64,000 bases of DNA, from positions 1 to 64,000 of the forward strand of contig CAJJDP010000105.1 of NCBI GenBank assembly GCA_905182995.1, written 5' to 3'. The notes under the pieces were generated by a model, which searched no databases, had not been told where the DNA came from, and saw only the letters and a list, made by a program, of their open reading frames with translations. The stretch is from Paramecium octaurelia. Taxonomy: Eukaryota > Ciliophora > Oligohymenophorea > Peniculida > Parameciidae. Below are positions 25,116 through 36,700 of the stretch, one piece after another (position 1 is the stretch's first letter; every line of letters begins with the position of its first letter). The translations under genes were made by a program, and so were the position numbers.

Positions 25116-26081
25116 TCAACCTGGTCCGACGGAGGCTTAAGCACCTCCTTTGTCTTCAAAGTACATGTAGTCCATCATGAGCGTGACGGCAAGCAGCAAG
25201 GCCTTGTCTTCCTTAGATGCTCCTTTAGGGAAAATCAAACTGAAATTGTCAGCATCGCCAACCATGTTCTTACAACAGTCTTTTCCTTTCTTTAACAAAT
25301 GGGCCACAACCTATAAATAATTTTAGGAATGTATCTTACTTCTCCAGTTGGCACTTTGATTACAAATTCGACTTTGTTACAAGAATTGCAGGGGCATCTA
25401 CACCAAAAGTAAGTTTAACAGCAACTGGCTTCTACGATGTATCTCAAATTATCATTGATGTCTAGAACGTGGCATCCAATGTTGCAGAAATACCAAGGAT
25501 TAACAATTGTTCCTAATTTCTTATTTTCATTGTTCTCCATATACAAAACTTCAAGGCGAGGTCTATTCGATAATTTACCAACATTACCTATTAAAGCACA
25601 GACAAGTGCATTGATACTCCCTCTTAAACTTGAATACGACTCGTTTGTCATCTTTTAGTAATTATTTGGCCAAGGCAGGTTAAAAGTCTTTGCATCCATA
25701 ATTGTTGATCTTCATTTCAAAAGGTCTAGCATTACCCCTAGTAAAATGGTTAAGGTATATAAATACGGGAGACAGAGACGAGCACAGGTCGATGACTTCT
25801 CTTTGCATTTGAATAAGGCCTTCTACTTCTTCTTCTTTCCTTAATCATCAGCAGCATAGACCTTATATACATTTGGAGTCTCAAAACCTAAGAATAAGTG
25901 AGATTGTACCTGAAAGAGCCTCGAACAGTTCAAATTTCTACTTTATAAAGATACCGTCTTGCTAACCAAGAATTTCCAAACAACTACTGGAAATGGCCTG
26001 GATTAGATTCTGTGCTTGTTCATTCATTTAAACAAGCACAGCCTAACCCATATTTCCAACCTGATTAAAAGCAGCTTGCAT
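25116..26081 (-). CDS. Phospholipid scramblase family protein, 286 aa
   Basis: Scramblases are membrane proteins linked to calcium-dependent bidirectional phospholipid movement. ATG at 26081 (MQAAFNQVG), TGA at 25116-25118; four introns (22, 29, 29 and 25 nt) leave 287 codons. Family features in order: LFEALSGFETPNVYKVYAAD, ARPFEMKI, the Cys-rich CTCLCFNRP (palmitoylation-type cluster), LGTIVNPW, IVEASCC, KVEFVIKVPTGE and DNFSLIFPKGASKEDKALLL before a final hydrophobic stretch LAVTLMMDYMYF. Length fits the family (230-330). Only 69 bp separate it from the gene downstream and 90 bp from Rho-GDI upstream. Confidence 0.88.
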
Positions 26082-26171
26082 GTTTTAAAGTCAAGTAAAT
26101 GTTAAGATAAAAGTTAATAATAATGACTATTCATCATTAACAGTTACATATAAATACTGTTTATATAAACA

Positions 26172-26813
26172 TCACCAATCTTTAGATATTTCAAAATAAT
26201 AATCAAACTACATATGGACGATTCCATCTCCATCTGCAAATAATAGTTTCCCTTTATAATTCCCTCTCGCTAAAAACCCTGAAGGAGCGATTTAATGTTC
26301 CATATCATAAATTTGAATATGCTTTTTTGGAGCAAAAGATCCGACAATTTCCTCATATGAATCCACTAATAAAATAATTAGAAATGCGTACCTTTAATTC
26401 CATGTCTTTTTGTGGTGTTGTACAGTTTTAATCCAACAACACAATCATTTTTTACTTTGAAATGCAATCGAATGAAATACTCCTCCCCTTCCTTTATTTT
26501 GAAGGGGGCTTTTTCATTTTCCTTCATTCCGAATTGTAAATCCAAAGCAATTGACCTATCAGGTTTGCTTGGGAAGTGTACTTCCATCAAATAGAACTCA
26601 ACTTCGGGGGCTAGAGAATCTAAATTACTTTTTATTACCTTCGTCTTTAAGTTCGTCAATATTTTCTAAAATGGCCTTTTAATATTTAACTAAGGATTCG
26701 TCTTATTAATTCTTTGAGCAAATCACAGCCAATGACACTCTCTGTTTATTGAAATTAACATGATCCAGGTGAAAATCTTTGAGCTAAACTTTAAAACCAT
26801 AGTGTTACGTCAT
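26172..26813 (-). CDS. RhoGDI: Rho GDP-dissociation inhibitor, 195 aa
   Basis: Binds prenylated Rho/Rac GTPases and keeps them soluble in the cytosol. ATG at 26813 (MTQHYGFKVQL), TGA at 26172-26174; introns of 28 and 26 nt leave 196 codons. The N-terminal arm DESLVKYQKAIL matches the family DESLxKYKxxLL motif. The immunoglobulin-like sandwich follows: FKIKEGEEYFIRLHFKV, CVVGLKLYNTTKRHGIKVD, IVGSFAPK, IAPSGFLARGNY, LFADGDG and the end FEISKDW, like the classical KKDW end. Length matches the family (about 200). About 25 residues precede the usual start of the arm. Confidence 0.92.
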
Positions 26814-26934
26814 TTTCGGATAACTTATCGACGGTGCATGATTGTTACCTCTTTCTAACGTCTGATGATGGCAATATGTCCTTCTAATTCATGTGGGAAA
26901 ATAACAAAATAATAAATCAAATAAATATTGAATA

Positions 26935-28085
26935 TCAAAAGATTATACGATTTTATACTCCTTGTGATCCTTGTTGACCATTGTCATCTTCATCATCTTC
27001 ATTTCTTTAATTAAAATTTTACTAATTTTAAAACATTTATTATTATTGTTATTGTTTCTATTGCTTCAATATAAGAAAATTCTGATTATCCTGATCAATG
27101 ACGTTCTTCAGAAAGGTCGTCTTCATCTTCGCCACTTGATAAGGATAATCCGTTTTGTAAAATAAAATGTATGGAGTCTATTAGACATACAAATTCTATA
27201 AGGCTGTTTAAATGCTTGGATACCTACATATTTGTTCATCATTCAATAGAGTGTATCTAGATAAGGTGAAGTAGTGTCCATAGTTGATCTGAGCTCCTGA
27301 ATGAACAATCACAGCCTGCAGATACAGATTCTGTTAGTTGATTTGAATTCTATTGGGAATGTCCACCTTAGTCAATATTTTGGCATTTCCTGAATGTTTG
27401 AAATCGAATCTATTGAGAGTGATAATGAAGTTCTTGGCAGTTTTTTTGATCGTGAAGTGTCTTTTGGCATTGGTCTTCGCCTTACAATTATCACATTAAT
27501 ATTAATTATCTCCATCCATTATTTCAGGTTTGCAATTCTATTCAACCAATTCTTCCAGTCTAATTGAATTTGCGTTTGGAATCGACAGACTGAGATCCAA
27601 GATGTCTTCCTGAGTCTTCACTATTTAATTGCAATTCAAACACTCTATTGTCCATTCGATCTAGCCCTAAAAAGAGTCCTTAATCAAATTCTAAATAGTT
27701 TGAATATTCTTACTTCATAAATTTTCAACTTTTTTAAACTCGTCTCTATCTCATCCAACAGGATCTTACCGAATTCATTAGCATCATGCTGATTATAATT
27801 ATTCTTAAATTAGTCTGGCAAAGTCATCCTGAATTGAATTGGATTAATGCTGTCTCTACTTGAAAATGAAAGTAAAGCAAATAATTTCTATAATGACAAC
27901 AATAAACCTATATTTGGCTTGTTTCCCACTTATTTAGTTTAAGTGTAATCTTTTAATTACACTACGATTCTGTTAATTTCAAAATCTAATACTTGTTGTC
28001 TGAAATCACTGCAAAGATGCAATGCCTAAATGAAACTATTCATATAGCAAGTATTTCCCAAATTCTCTAATCCTCGAAAATGCAT
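26935..28085 (-). CDS. Ubiquitin carboxyl-terminal hydrolase (USP family), 375 aa
   Basis: Cysteine protease that removes ubiquitin from proteins. ATG at 28085, TGA at 26935-26937; one 23-nt intron (GTAAGA..TTTAG) leaves 376 codons. Cys box near the N-terminus GLENLGNTCYMNSF with catalytic Cys13; DANEFGKILLDEI; two zinc-ribbon CxxC pairs (CLNC, CDNC); FIITLNRFDF; His box VHSGAQINYGHYF; and TPYILFYKTD. A Gln-rich acidic tail of about 60 residues follows. It is a nearly minimal catalytic domain; the substrate cannot be told. It starts 48 bp after the lipin gene stop on the same strand. Confidence 0.92.
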
Positions 28086-28133
28086 AATTTATTATTGTAT
28101 TGAAATACTAATATAATCTATTATAAACAAAAA

Positions 28134-30108
28134 TCATGAATAATTTATATCATCATTGTCACTGATCGGAATCTTCCAGAAGTTTTAGCATTAGTACTCT
28201 CCCTCGTCAACTGGAGGAAAATACAGATGAATGTTCTTATTCATCTCCACATAGGTAGTGATTTCATCAGTATTATACTTATGGATGTTGCTCTCCGAGT
28301 CTATAATAAAGATTCGACTGATCTCCACATTAACTGCCTGATAAGCAGTAGAATCCTAATAGAAATTAATAAATTTCATCATACTGTTAATCTATTTCCG
28401 AATCCGCAATAGAATGGACTCTCTCCGATGAACAAATTCCTGATTTCTTTTAATGCCGTGATCTTGAATAATTCCGGAGTTCTGTCAATGACTTCTCTCT
28501 TGAATGCTGGGAACAAACTGTCAGGACTCAAAATTACAGGTCCCTTAGGCAATTTGGTTTTATGTTATTGTAGATTGTAAATGAAATCTTTGGTTTGATC
28601 TGCCTACCCTATAGCTCTTGCGGTCAAATACATTATCTTATATCCCATAGATTGTATATTCTAATAGAGATTGGCGACTCCATCGTGATTCCAATCGGTA
28701 CCTAATTTTGGCATCAATTAACCCAATATGTCTGACTTGGTTATGGTGCCATCAATGTCTGATATCACCAACTTCGTTTTTTAATCATACAAGTAGATCG
28801 TCCCATGCAATTCAACTATGTCATTCTTCTTGGGAATGCATAATCGGTATGTAATTTTGTTATCTCCCTTTTTCAATCCCAATTGTTTTAAGATTGATGA
28901 ATGAGGTTTGAGTATTGGTCTCTATGACTTCCTCCTTTTTTAGATTGACATTGTACTGAATGTGTCGACTGAGTCCTCACTGAGCTTCCTGAGTCGATCT
29001 TAAGATTTAAATTATTGATGCTGTTTTTGACTCTACTCATTATTGTTTAATCTCTAAGTATTATTATTATTTTGCTCAATTTAGTCTGATCCTTTCTTCT
29101 TGCCGAAGAGTACACTATACCATTATTATTGTTGCTATGTATTCTGTTTCTTCTGTTGATCCAAACTATCTATCACCATGTCTTGATTGTAGACTTGTTT
29201 AGCCAACAATTGTGTTATTCCTGCCTCCCTACTAAAGAACTTATCCCCGATCTTAAAGACAAGATCTTTGTGATTTATTATTTTAAGTGAATCCTTCTCG
29301 AAGATTGAAAAGGAGACCTTATGTTGTTCGAACAGTTGCAATCTCTGAGTTTGAGTCAAATTTTATTGCTGCAATTATTGACCACACAGAGAGAGTTCCA
29401 TTACCGATTGGCGTGGAGATAGGGTGTCCCTGTCACTATAGGGAATAGTGTCTTTTTCGAAATCGTTAGTTTGGATATGTTTTTCGGATTATTAGGACTG
29501 GAATTATTTTTGTAATTATATTTACGATAATCCCTAATATTATAATAATATAATTACTAACGATGACGTATCTACCTATTAAAATTCTTTAAGGTTATTT
29601 GTTGTTTCAATCTTAACTCCATCATCTTTTTTTGAATTGGACCCTTTGCCCCAAAATTTTAGAGTTTGAAGCCAATTGCTATTTTTCTTGTCACTATTGA
29701 ACAACTCATCAGGAGTCTTATAATTGTGGGACAATCTAAAGTTGGATGCCTCGTCAAAAAGTCTAAATTGTTTGGATTAACAAGATTACGAATTTTTCTC
29801 AGAAAATGTATCATCAGATTAATAACCAGAAGAAATAGAACTTTTTTCGAAGTATGCCGAACCTTCCTTTCCCAATCGCATTTTCACATTCGACAATTTC
29901 CCATTCACAATGATGTCAACGTAGTAATCTTGACCATCGTATTTGCCGAATCGAACGTGAAACGGAGTAGATTTCAAGGATCCATTGTGTTATTACACAA
30001 CAATTATATCAATACATCCACTTAGATAATACTAAAAAAGAGTAGATTAGGATGGATTACTTGTCTTGGATCTAATTTGGATATAATCTTTTAAGTTATA
30101 GAGGTCAT
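28134..30108 (-). CDS. Lipin-type phosphatidate phosphatase, 630 aa
   Basis: Mg-dependent PAP1 enzyme making diacylglycerol from phosphatidate for lipid synthesis. ATG at 30108 (MTSITQKII), TGA at 28134-28136; three introns (29, 24 and 29 nt) give exactly 631 codons. The N-LIP domain has [26 protein letters not shown] and [19 protein letters not shown] mid conserved segment begins MELSLCG and continues with [11 protein letters not shown]. The C-terminal HAD/LNS2 domain carries the catalytic DxDxT as [14 protein letters not shown], then [39 protein letters not shown] and [11 protein letters not shown]. Catalytic Asp residues are intact. Shorter than animal lipins (about 900) because the linkers are short. 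Confidence 0.93.
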
Positions 30109-30130
30109 TATTATTAATAATATATATTAA

Positions 30131-33005
30131 TCATTTTTAATCTTTTTTCTTTTTTTATTTTAAGAATTCTTTTCTTAAAGCTGCATCATTCCTTTGCAAT
30201 TATTCCAACCTTTCTTTCTCCACCTAGGCCTTATTTATGTCACCAGCAATCATACAGATCCTATCAGTTCTCTTTGTATGATCCGATTCCAAGTTCGATT
30301 TCAATATCTGCATAGCAAAAGGTTTGATCACCCTGGCATCCCAATACCTAATCCCATCGAAGTCAGCAAATCCCATGTAACTTCCAAACAATTTGCTAAG
30401 CACTGTCTTCCCCTACTTGATTTCCCCTTCGAAGTAATCTGTTGGTTTGTTCTTCACCTTCCCCAATTAGACGATACAATTTAAATCTTATCATAACAAC
30501 TCATTAATACTATTGGCTTCATCTACAAAAGAAAGAGCTCCCTAAGATTCATTCTTCATTGTTCCAAAGAATGTACCCGAGTAGTGTTCAGATGAAAAAG
30601 TGCAGGCTATCTTCTGATCCGGAAATTAGATTGTCCTCTTCCCATGATTCAAGATAGTCAATGAATTCAACCCGGCTTTTGCTTCATAGAGAGAATAGCC
30701 GTAAAACTTATAGGATTTCTTGGGACCATACACTAAAAAATAAGATAGAGGTGGGTGATGAGATATCTAGTAATAATCATAAAGGCTATTGTACTTATTC
30801 ACAGTAAAGTTAGGTGCCATCTTCATAGCCGCCCTCAAAGGTTTCACCTAAAATTGGATTGAGAGGTTTAAGAAATGAATTTGCCTAAATGTAATTAGAT
30901 ATGAGAGCAACTATACTGAGTTTCATTCGTTCTAATGGCTTTTATAGAGAAGCAGCCTTATTCATATACAAAGGAAAGAGAATTGTTTACATAAACGTTT
31001 TTTCCAAGGCCGATTTGGGTATCATCGCTTTAATCTACAATTAATTTAACAAATTGAACTTACAGGGAAGGACACTGTTGTTAAATTGAAATTTCCACTA
31101 AGCAATTTCTGACCAACTTGTTTGATCATGTTCTTTCCCACACTTCTAGCCAAATCAATTATTTTTTCATCCTAACAAGCCGTCCCTCCTTTCTTGTGCG
31201 CCTAAGGAACTCTGTATTCATCCTTATAATCAACTTTCTTGAAATTTAAGGCGTAATTCATTATAGTATTAAAATCCCTATGATTGCAATGCTCACCTTC
31301 ATCAAACACAATTGAAACCTTGACCAAGTCTATCTCATCCGAGTCCTCCTCTTGATTCTATTCGGTTTTACTGGGTTTATGCTGGAGTTGTTATTGTTCA
31401 TTTTAGACTAGTATTTACTTTTCCTCTTCCACTTACTTCTTGTTGCTCAATTAGTTTTCAGATGCATCTTATTTATTATTAGATTAGTTATTATTGCTAT
31501 TACCATTCTCATTTACATCGCTATTTTCATTCTTGTCCTCTTCTCTTTGTTTTTATTCATTCAACTCGTTAGCGTAGTTGACTGCAGACTCAAACCCATT
31601 CCCTTGAAAATCACTCACAAATTGAACTTTTGGACTAGTGTCACTGGCACTATTGACTTATCTCCTCATATGGACTACACATCATATTATTTATTACTTT
31701 TAATACTCTTGGCTACTTGCACACCTGAACCGTGTCCTCCACTCTCATCACTAATGTCATCAAATTTAAATGAGCTTTATTTTTGCACACATCCCTTATT
31801 TGGAGATGATAAATTATTCACCACAAAGACTTGTGTTTGCTATTTACTCACAATAATGAACTCCTTAGTTTCATCATACTGATTATTCGAATTTTTGAAA
31901 TTCTTCATATAAAATTCAAGGGCATTGTTGGAAAGCAGTTTGTCCCCGTCCAAATCATTTTAATCATCAACATACTGAGCTGAAAACATGCTGCCTTGTA
32001 TTAATGCATAATCAGCCACATTCAATTTAGTTGTGTGGATGTAGATTTTTACATTATCATTTTTAGCTATTTCGATGTAATCGTTTTAGTTGAATTCTGC
32101 TATGTCAGTTTTTAATTTCAACAACTAGCCTTTGCCAGATGGGAGCAGCTTCTTTTTGGAGAATTTAACCAATTTGAATATTGCCTGATGTAGAGTCTTG
32201 GGATTTCTAAATTATATTTTGAAATGGTTTACTAAAAATTATCGAATAAAATGATGTCTATTGTTTGGGTGGATGGATTGAATATGATTCCCAGGATCTC
32301 GTGTTGTTTGTAGAAGGATCCGATGATGCCTCCCAGTAATTCAATGTTGCTTATCAACAAATTAAAACCACTATCATTTTTTAACAAATAATTATTGTTG
32401 TTGTTTATGGACCAATCGTTTAAGGAGACAACTACTCCCGTAGTCAATTTGAATTCGTTCCCGTCTATTTTCACAAGTCCGATTCCCAATAGTGCATAAA
32501 AGGCTTTGACGTTTTGCATTTTCGAAGAGAAACAAATTTGCAAGTATCCTAAAATCTTGTCGTAATTTTCGTTCTCGTCAATCATCAACTTAAATACTCT
32601 TCCCTTTGCTGTTCTCACGTAGATCACTGACTTAAATTATAAGCTGTTATATTACTTTCTAATCATTAGTTTACTAATAATTTTTTTTCTTTCTTAAAGA
32701 TTATTCACATTTTTAGATATCAGCTTCATCTCTGACAAAGTCGCCCTTATTCAAAGAATAATAATTGTTATAACTATTGGATTATTAGGTTTTGTAACAC
32801 AATATCCTACCCTTCCTCAAATCAAAAGAAAAGAAGTAATTGTAAAGAGTTCCCCATTTTAAATATGCCACTGCACCTAGTTTTCTATCGATCTTTATCG
32901 CCTTTCATTACTACATAAATCTCATACTTAAGTCTTCGGAAAAGGAGCCTGCTTTATATCCTCGTCGTCCTCCAACTCATAAATAACACGGTTATTTTAT
33001 TGCAT
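30131..33005 (-). CDS. PH-domain oxysterol-binding protein-related protein (ORP), 896 aa
   Basis: Lipid transfer protein at membrane contact sites. ATG at 33005 (MQQNNRVIYEL), TGA at 30131-30133; seven introns (24-29 nt) leave exactly 897 codons. The PH-like domain spans about residues 35-150 (AYLKWGTLYNYFFSFDL, SVIYVRTAKGRVFKLMID). A long polar, Asn/Gln/acid-rich linker follows. The ORD lipid-binding domain has LLSGNFNLTTVSFP, LNPILGETFEGGYEDG, the signature EQISHHPPLSYF, KPTDYFEGEI and GSYMGFADFDGIRYWD. An alternative ATG at 33178 opens an acidic frame but needs an awkward 17-nt intron. Only 22 bp separate its stop from the lipin start. Confidence 0.9.
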
Positions 33006-33305
33006 TTATTATTTATATTTATAAACGAGAAATAATTTATCTCATCAAGTTCACTACTTTCATAATTTTATTCGTTATTCTCATATTCCTGTTCTTCATC
33101 AAATCGACCCTCTCTCAAGATGCTCAATCTCAACGACTCATCTACCTTATATATTGATCTGTCAACCAATTTGATCATTTAATTTCAGAGATTTTTTATA
33201 CGCAATTGAAAATTACAATATCTTTTTTTAAAGAAATAATAAATTTATTATAAATAACATAAACTCAAATTGATTAATGAAGTAATTATTATATTTATTT
33301 CCAAA
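33006..33305. other. Intergenic or 5' end of the ORP gene
   Basis: From 33178 the minus strand reads MIKLVDRSIYKVDE and continues acidic. This may be an N-terminal exon of the ORP gene joined by an intron I cannot place. The remaining 127 bp to the next stop are AT-rich with nothing recognisable. Confidence 0.35.
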
Positions 33306-35768
33306 TCATTGAAAATCGTATTGTTTATTAGAAATTATCTATTAAAATATTTCAAATTATATTCCACTATTATTATTGAATATAGGTTTTTAGTATTGCT
33401 TAGAAACCACTGTTACCTTCTACTATCCATCTAATTTAATTGTCTTCTCCTTTGCCCATTGAAAATCTAAAACCATATTTGTCGAGTGATCCTGCTCATT
33501 CTGTAGTGACAACTACTACTATTGTTTAATTTCCTTCTCTATATGTTGTTTTAATTGCTACCTTGCTTTTTTTAATTGGTCATTATTGTTTTAGTTTTTT
33601 TGCTGATTCTTGCCTGTGTTATTGTAATGATATTTTTTATCATCTTCTGTATAGTTCTTCTCCTAAAGCATGGTTATGAGGTGAAATCCTGTAATTTTGT
33701 GACACAATTGATTTTTGTTATTGATGATGATAACATTTTCTTTTTAATTGAGATTGTAGAAGATTTCTAAATATTGTGAAAAGTGTATTTCGTTGATTTG
33801 GGATGATATTGGAAACCAAAATTGGATGTTCTTTTAGTAAATTCTTTTTTCAATTTTCTTCTTATTTAATAACTGTTCAAAATTATCATTATCGAATTCC
33901 GAATTGCTTAGTATGATTATTTTGATATCCGTTTACAAAGGCAGGGAAATGATTTAATCAAGCTAACTCATCTTTTGAGGGTCCTAGTAATCCATTAAAA
34001 ATATAATTAAGTATTAATTCTTAATAATAGATATTATATACATACCTCTTATGAGACCACTATCTTATCTAGTTTCTCTTAGCACTGAGATGTTTCATCT
34101 ACTGAAGTTGAGTTAATGAATGATATCTAATAAACATCGCAAATAGGAGTGTATTCCTCATTCACACTCCATTTGTCAAGCATTATCTGATTGATGATTT
34201 TATTTAATATTTCTAAGTCAGCTTTTCTGGTTAAGCATTTTAACAACTAATGAGCTTGGAAGAAGATCTGCTGTTTTTTTGGTTGTGCAAGATTGGTGAT
34301 TTTGAAATTATCATAAAATTTGATCATTTTCCATTTGTACTTATAATTTTGATAATTCTAATTTTGGATGTTGAATTAACTATTAACGATTTCATCTCCA
34401 AGACTCCATTGGATATGTAAGATGGAATTGATAATGATTGACACTTGACTAACATCTTGATCCATGAAGATTTATTGTAAAATTTATTGGATTCTGACTT
34501 TACTGGGTAATTGAAATTTCGAGGATTGCTTAATGATCAAAGTATCATAGGAAGCTTTTTTGATGATGGTTAATATATCCTAAGTCTTGCTCTCAATCTC
34601 ATTGGCATTCTATAATTTCAATTGGGAAGGCATGTAAATTTTAGATTGCAATTTCAAATCCTTGTAGATCTTCTGTGTTGACAATTTCAATTTGAAATAT
34701 TAGGAGAATTGTGATGATTTCAATTGCAGTGCCTATATTAGTTCTTTGATCATAATCTATTTAATTGACTTGTAGATGTGTTGATCGATGTGTTTTTTAT
34801 CTTGCAACGACTTCTGTGATTGGAATTAGAGGTCTTTGATGTTGAATTCGTTGATGGATAGGATTTTGTGATTCTGGAGTGTAATGATGCAGGTGGTGTT
34901 GGAAAGGTGAGTTTGTGTTGAATTTAAAAAATTGAAAATTAGAGTTCCATCATCCCAAAATTGTTCTTGATCTTCTTGATTTAAGAATTGAGTAAGTATT
35001 CTGGAATGAGAATCTGAGTTTTAATTTTTCTTTTATTTTTTAATGACTTTTGTGTAAAGATTTATGATGGTGTTGTATCTGTCTTCTTTGTCATCCACAC
35101 CGACGATCACGGAGCAACTAGGGAATAGAGAGAGAGGATACCTTTGAAATGAATTGGTTTCGATGAACAAATTGATGTTTGAATTGTCATTGTCATCTTG
35201 ACGAAAGACAAGCAAAAAGGATTTATTGAGTTCTCTAATGAATTGCAGTAGAGGATAGCCAATGTCTATCTGATTGATGACGATGATGGTAATGTTGGGA
35301 TCGATTTGAATTTTGGAGATCTGATTATTATAAAATCTTAAATTTAATTATTTCGGGAAGAGATCTCCGACTCTAAGGAGTGCTTGATATTTGAGACCGA
35401 CCTTATTGATTAGTGTATTTAATTTGTAATCTTGGAATCTAATTAGGAATTCTGATGTTTTGATGTAAATTTCTCTCAGTTGATTGGTTAGGACTGGGAT
35501 CAAGTAGATGTTGCTGTTAAAGGGTGAGTGGATGTCCTACTAAATGGAGGTTTGTAATTCCTTTAGATAGGGTCTACAGGGAGAGAGAGATAATGATGAA
35601 TTGATACATGAATTTGATTTCAATTGTTTTTGAAATCACGATTTAGCTTTCTTGGAATCCGAGGAGAGTCAATTGTTCGATTAGGAATGCTTCAAAATTG
35701 GATTTGTTGGATTGATGGAATGGTTCGATGGGTCCAGATATGTACCCAGAAGCATTCATACATCCCAT
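33306..35768 (-). CDS. Unknown protein, 800 aa
   Basis: ATG at 35768 (MGCMNASGYISG), TGA at 33306-33308; two introns (34 nt near 35.6 kb and 26 nt near 34.03 kb) leave 801 codons. The MGC start could be an N-myristoylation/palmitoylation site. Residues 100-230 alternate hydrophobic strands and helices (ITIIVINQIDIGYPLLQFI, SCSVIVGVDDKED). A similar pattern recurs near the C-terminus (KIIILSNSEFDNDNF, ENVIIINNKNQLCH), which could be two alpha/beta (thioredoxin-like) units. I see no CxxC active site. The middle is Gln/Lys-rich. Function not recognised. Confidence 0.6.
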
Positions 35769-35837
35769 TAGTATAATATATTATAAATTATAAATTAATA
35801 CTTATGTGACTTAATTTAAATATTATCTTTAAAAAAA

Positions 35838-36664
35838 ATGAGTGGAAGCATGTATGACTTATCCGTAGCCACATATTCCCAGGAGGGACGTATCTATTAG
35901 GTGGAATATGCAACAAAGGCAGTTGAAAATTCAGAGTAAATTTTGAATTAATTCTGATTAGGACTGTGATCGGAGTCAGGTGTAAAGATGGAATCATTTT
36001 GGCAGCAGAGAAGTAAAAGTTCTCCAGATTGTTGGAAGACAACACAAACAAGAGAATCTATAATATCGACACTTCCACTGGAATGGCTCTATGTGGAAAA
36101 TTGCCAGATGGAAGAAACATCTTATAAAGAGCAAAGGCAGAGTCCTCTCAATATTAAGACATGTATGCTATTCCAGCATCTGCCAATGTGTTGTCGGATA
36201 GAGTGGCACAATATGTCCACGCCTACACTATGTATTCTGGAGTGAGACCCTTCGGATCTGCAAGTATCAACTCCTCTCTAATATTCAGCATTCATTGCCA
36301 GTTACAACACTTTCGATGGTTATGAATTATACATGATTGAACCATCAGGAAACAAATACGCTTATCATGCATGTACTCACGGAAAAGGTAGAGCAATTTG
36401 CAAGTCCGAATTTGAAAGAAGGAGTTTCAAAGACCTCACATGCTAAGAAGCCTTGGTCTATATTGCTAAGATGTAATTTAATATTGTCTAATTGTCAGGT
36501 TGATATTAGCACATGAGGAATTCAAAGAGAAGAAATATGAATACGAAATGACTTGGATCACCGATAACAATGGACGCAAACATCAAAGTGTCCCTCAAGA
36601 TTTGATTAATAATGCTGTGCAATAAGCCGAATAATTAATTGAACAAGATTAACTGGGAGAATGA
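35838..36664 (+). CDS. PSMA3: 20S proteasome subunit alpha-7 (PSMA3 type), 249 aa
   Basis: Alpha-ring subunit of the 20S proteasome core. ATG at 35838, TGA at 36662-36664; introns of 26, 25 and 26 nt leave exactly 250 codons. The N-terminal signature YDLSVATYSQEGRIYQVEYA is typical of alpha subunits. AVENS, TVIGVRCKDGIILAAEK, HAYTMYSGVRPFG, LYMIEPSGN and a charged C-terminal tail most resemble PSMA3 (alpha-7). Length is right (255 in human). It starts 69 bp from the divergent start of the 33306-35768 gene and ends 36 bp from the convergent cyclase stop. Confidence 0.93.
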
Positions 36665-36700
36665 TCATATATCTACATAAAGACAACCATAAATTAGTAT

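Noticed and set aside
29666..30025. 119-aa plus-strand ORF
   Set aside because: Antisense of the lipin N-LIP domain.
31547..31882. 111-aa plus-strand ORF
   Set aside because: Antisense of the ORP linker.
32664..32666. ATG at 32666 as start of the ORP gene
   Set aside because: It lies at the edge of a 25-nt intron; splicing joins an upstream PH-like exon in frame, so the gene begins further 5'.
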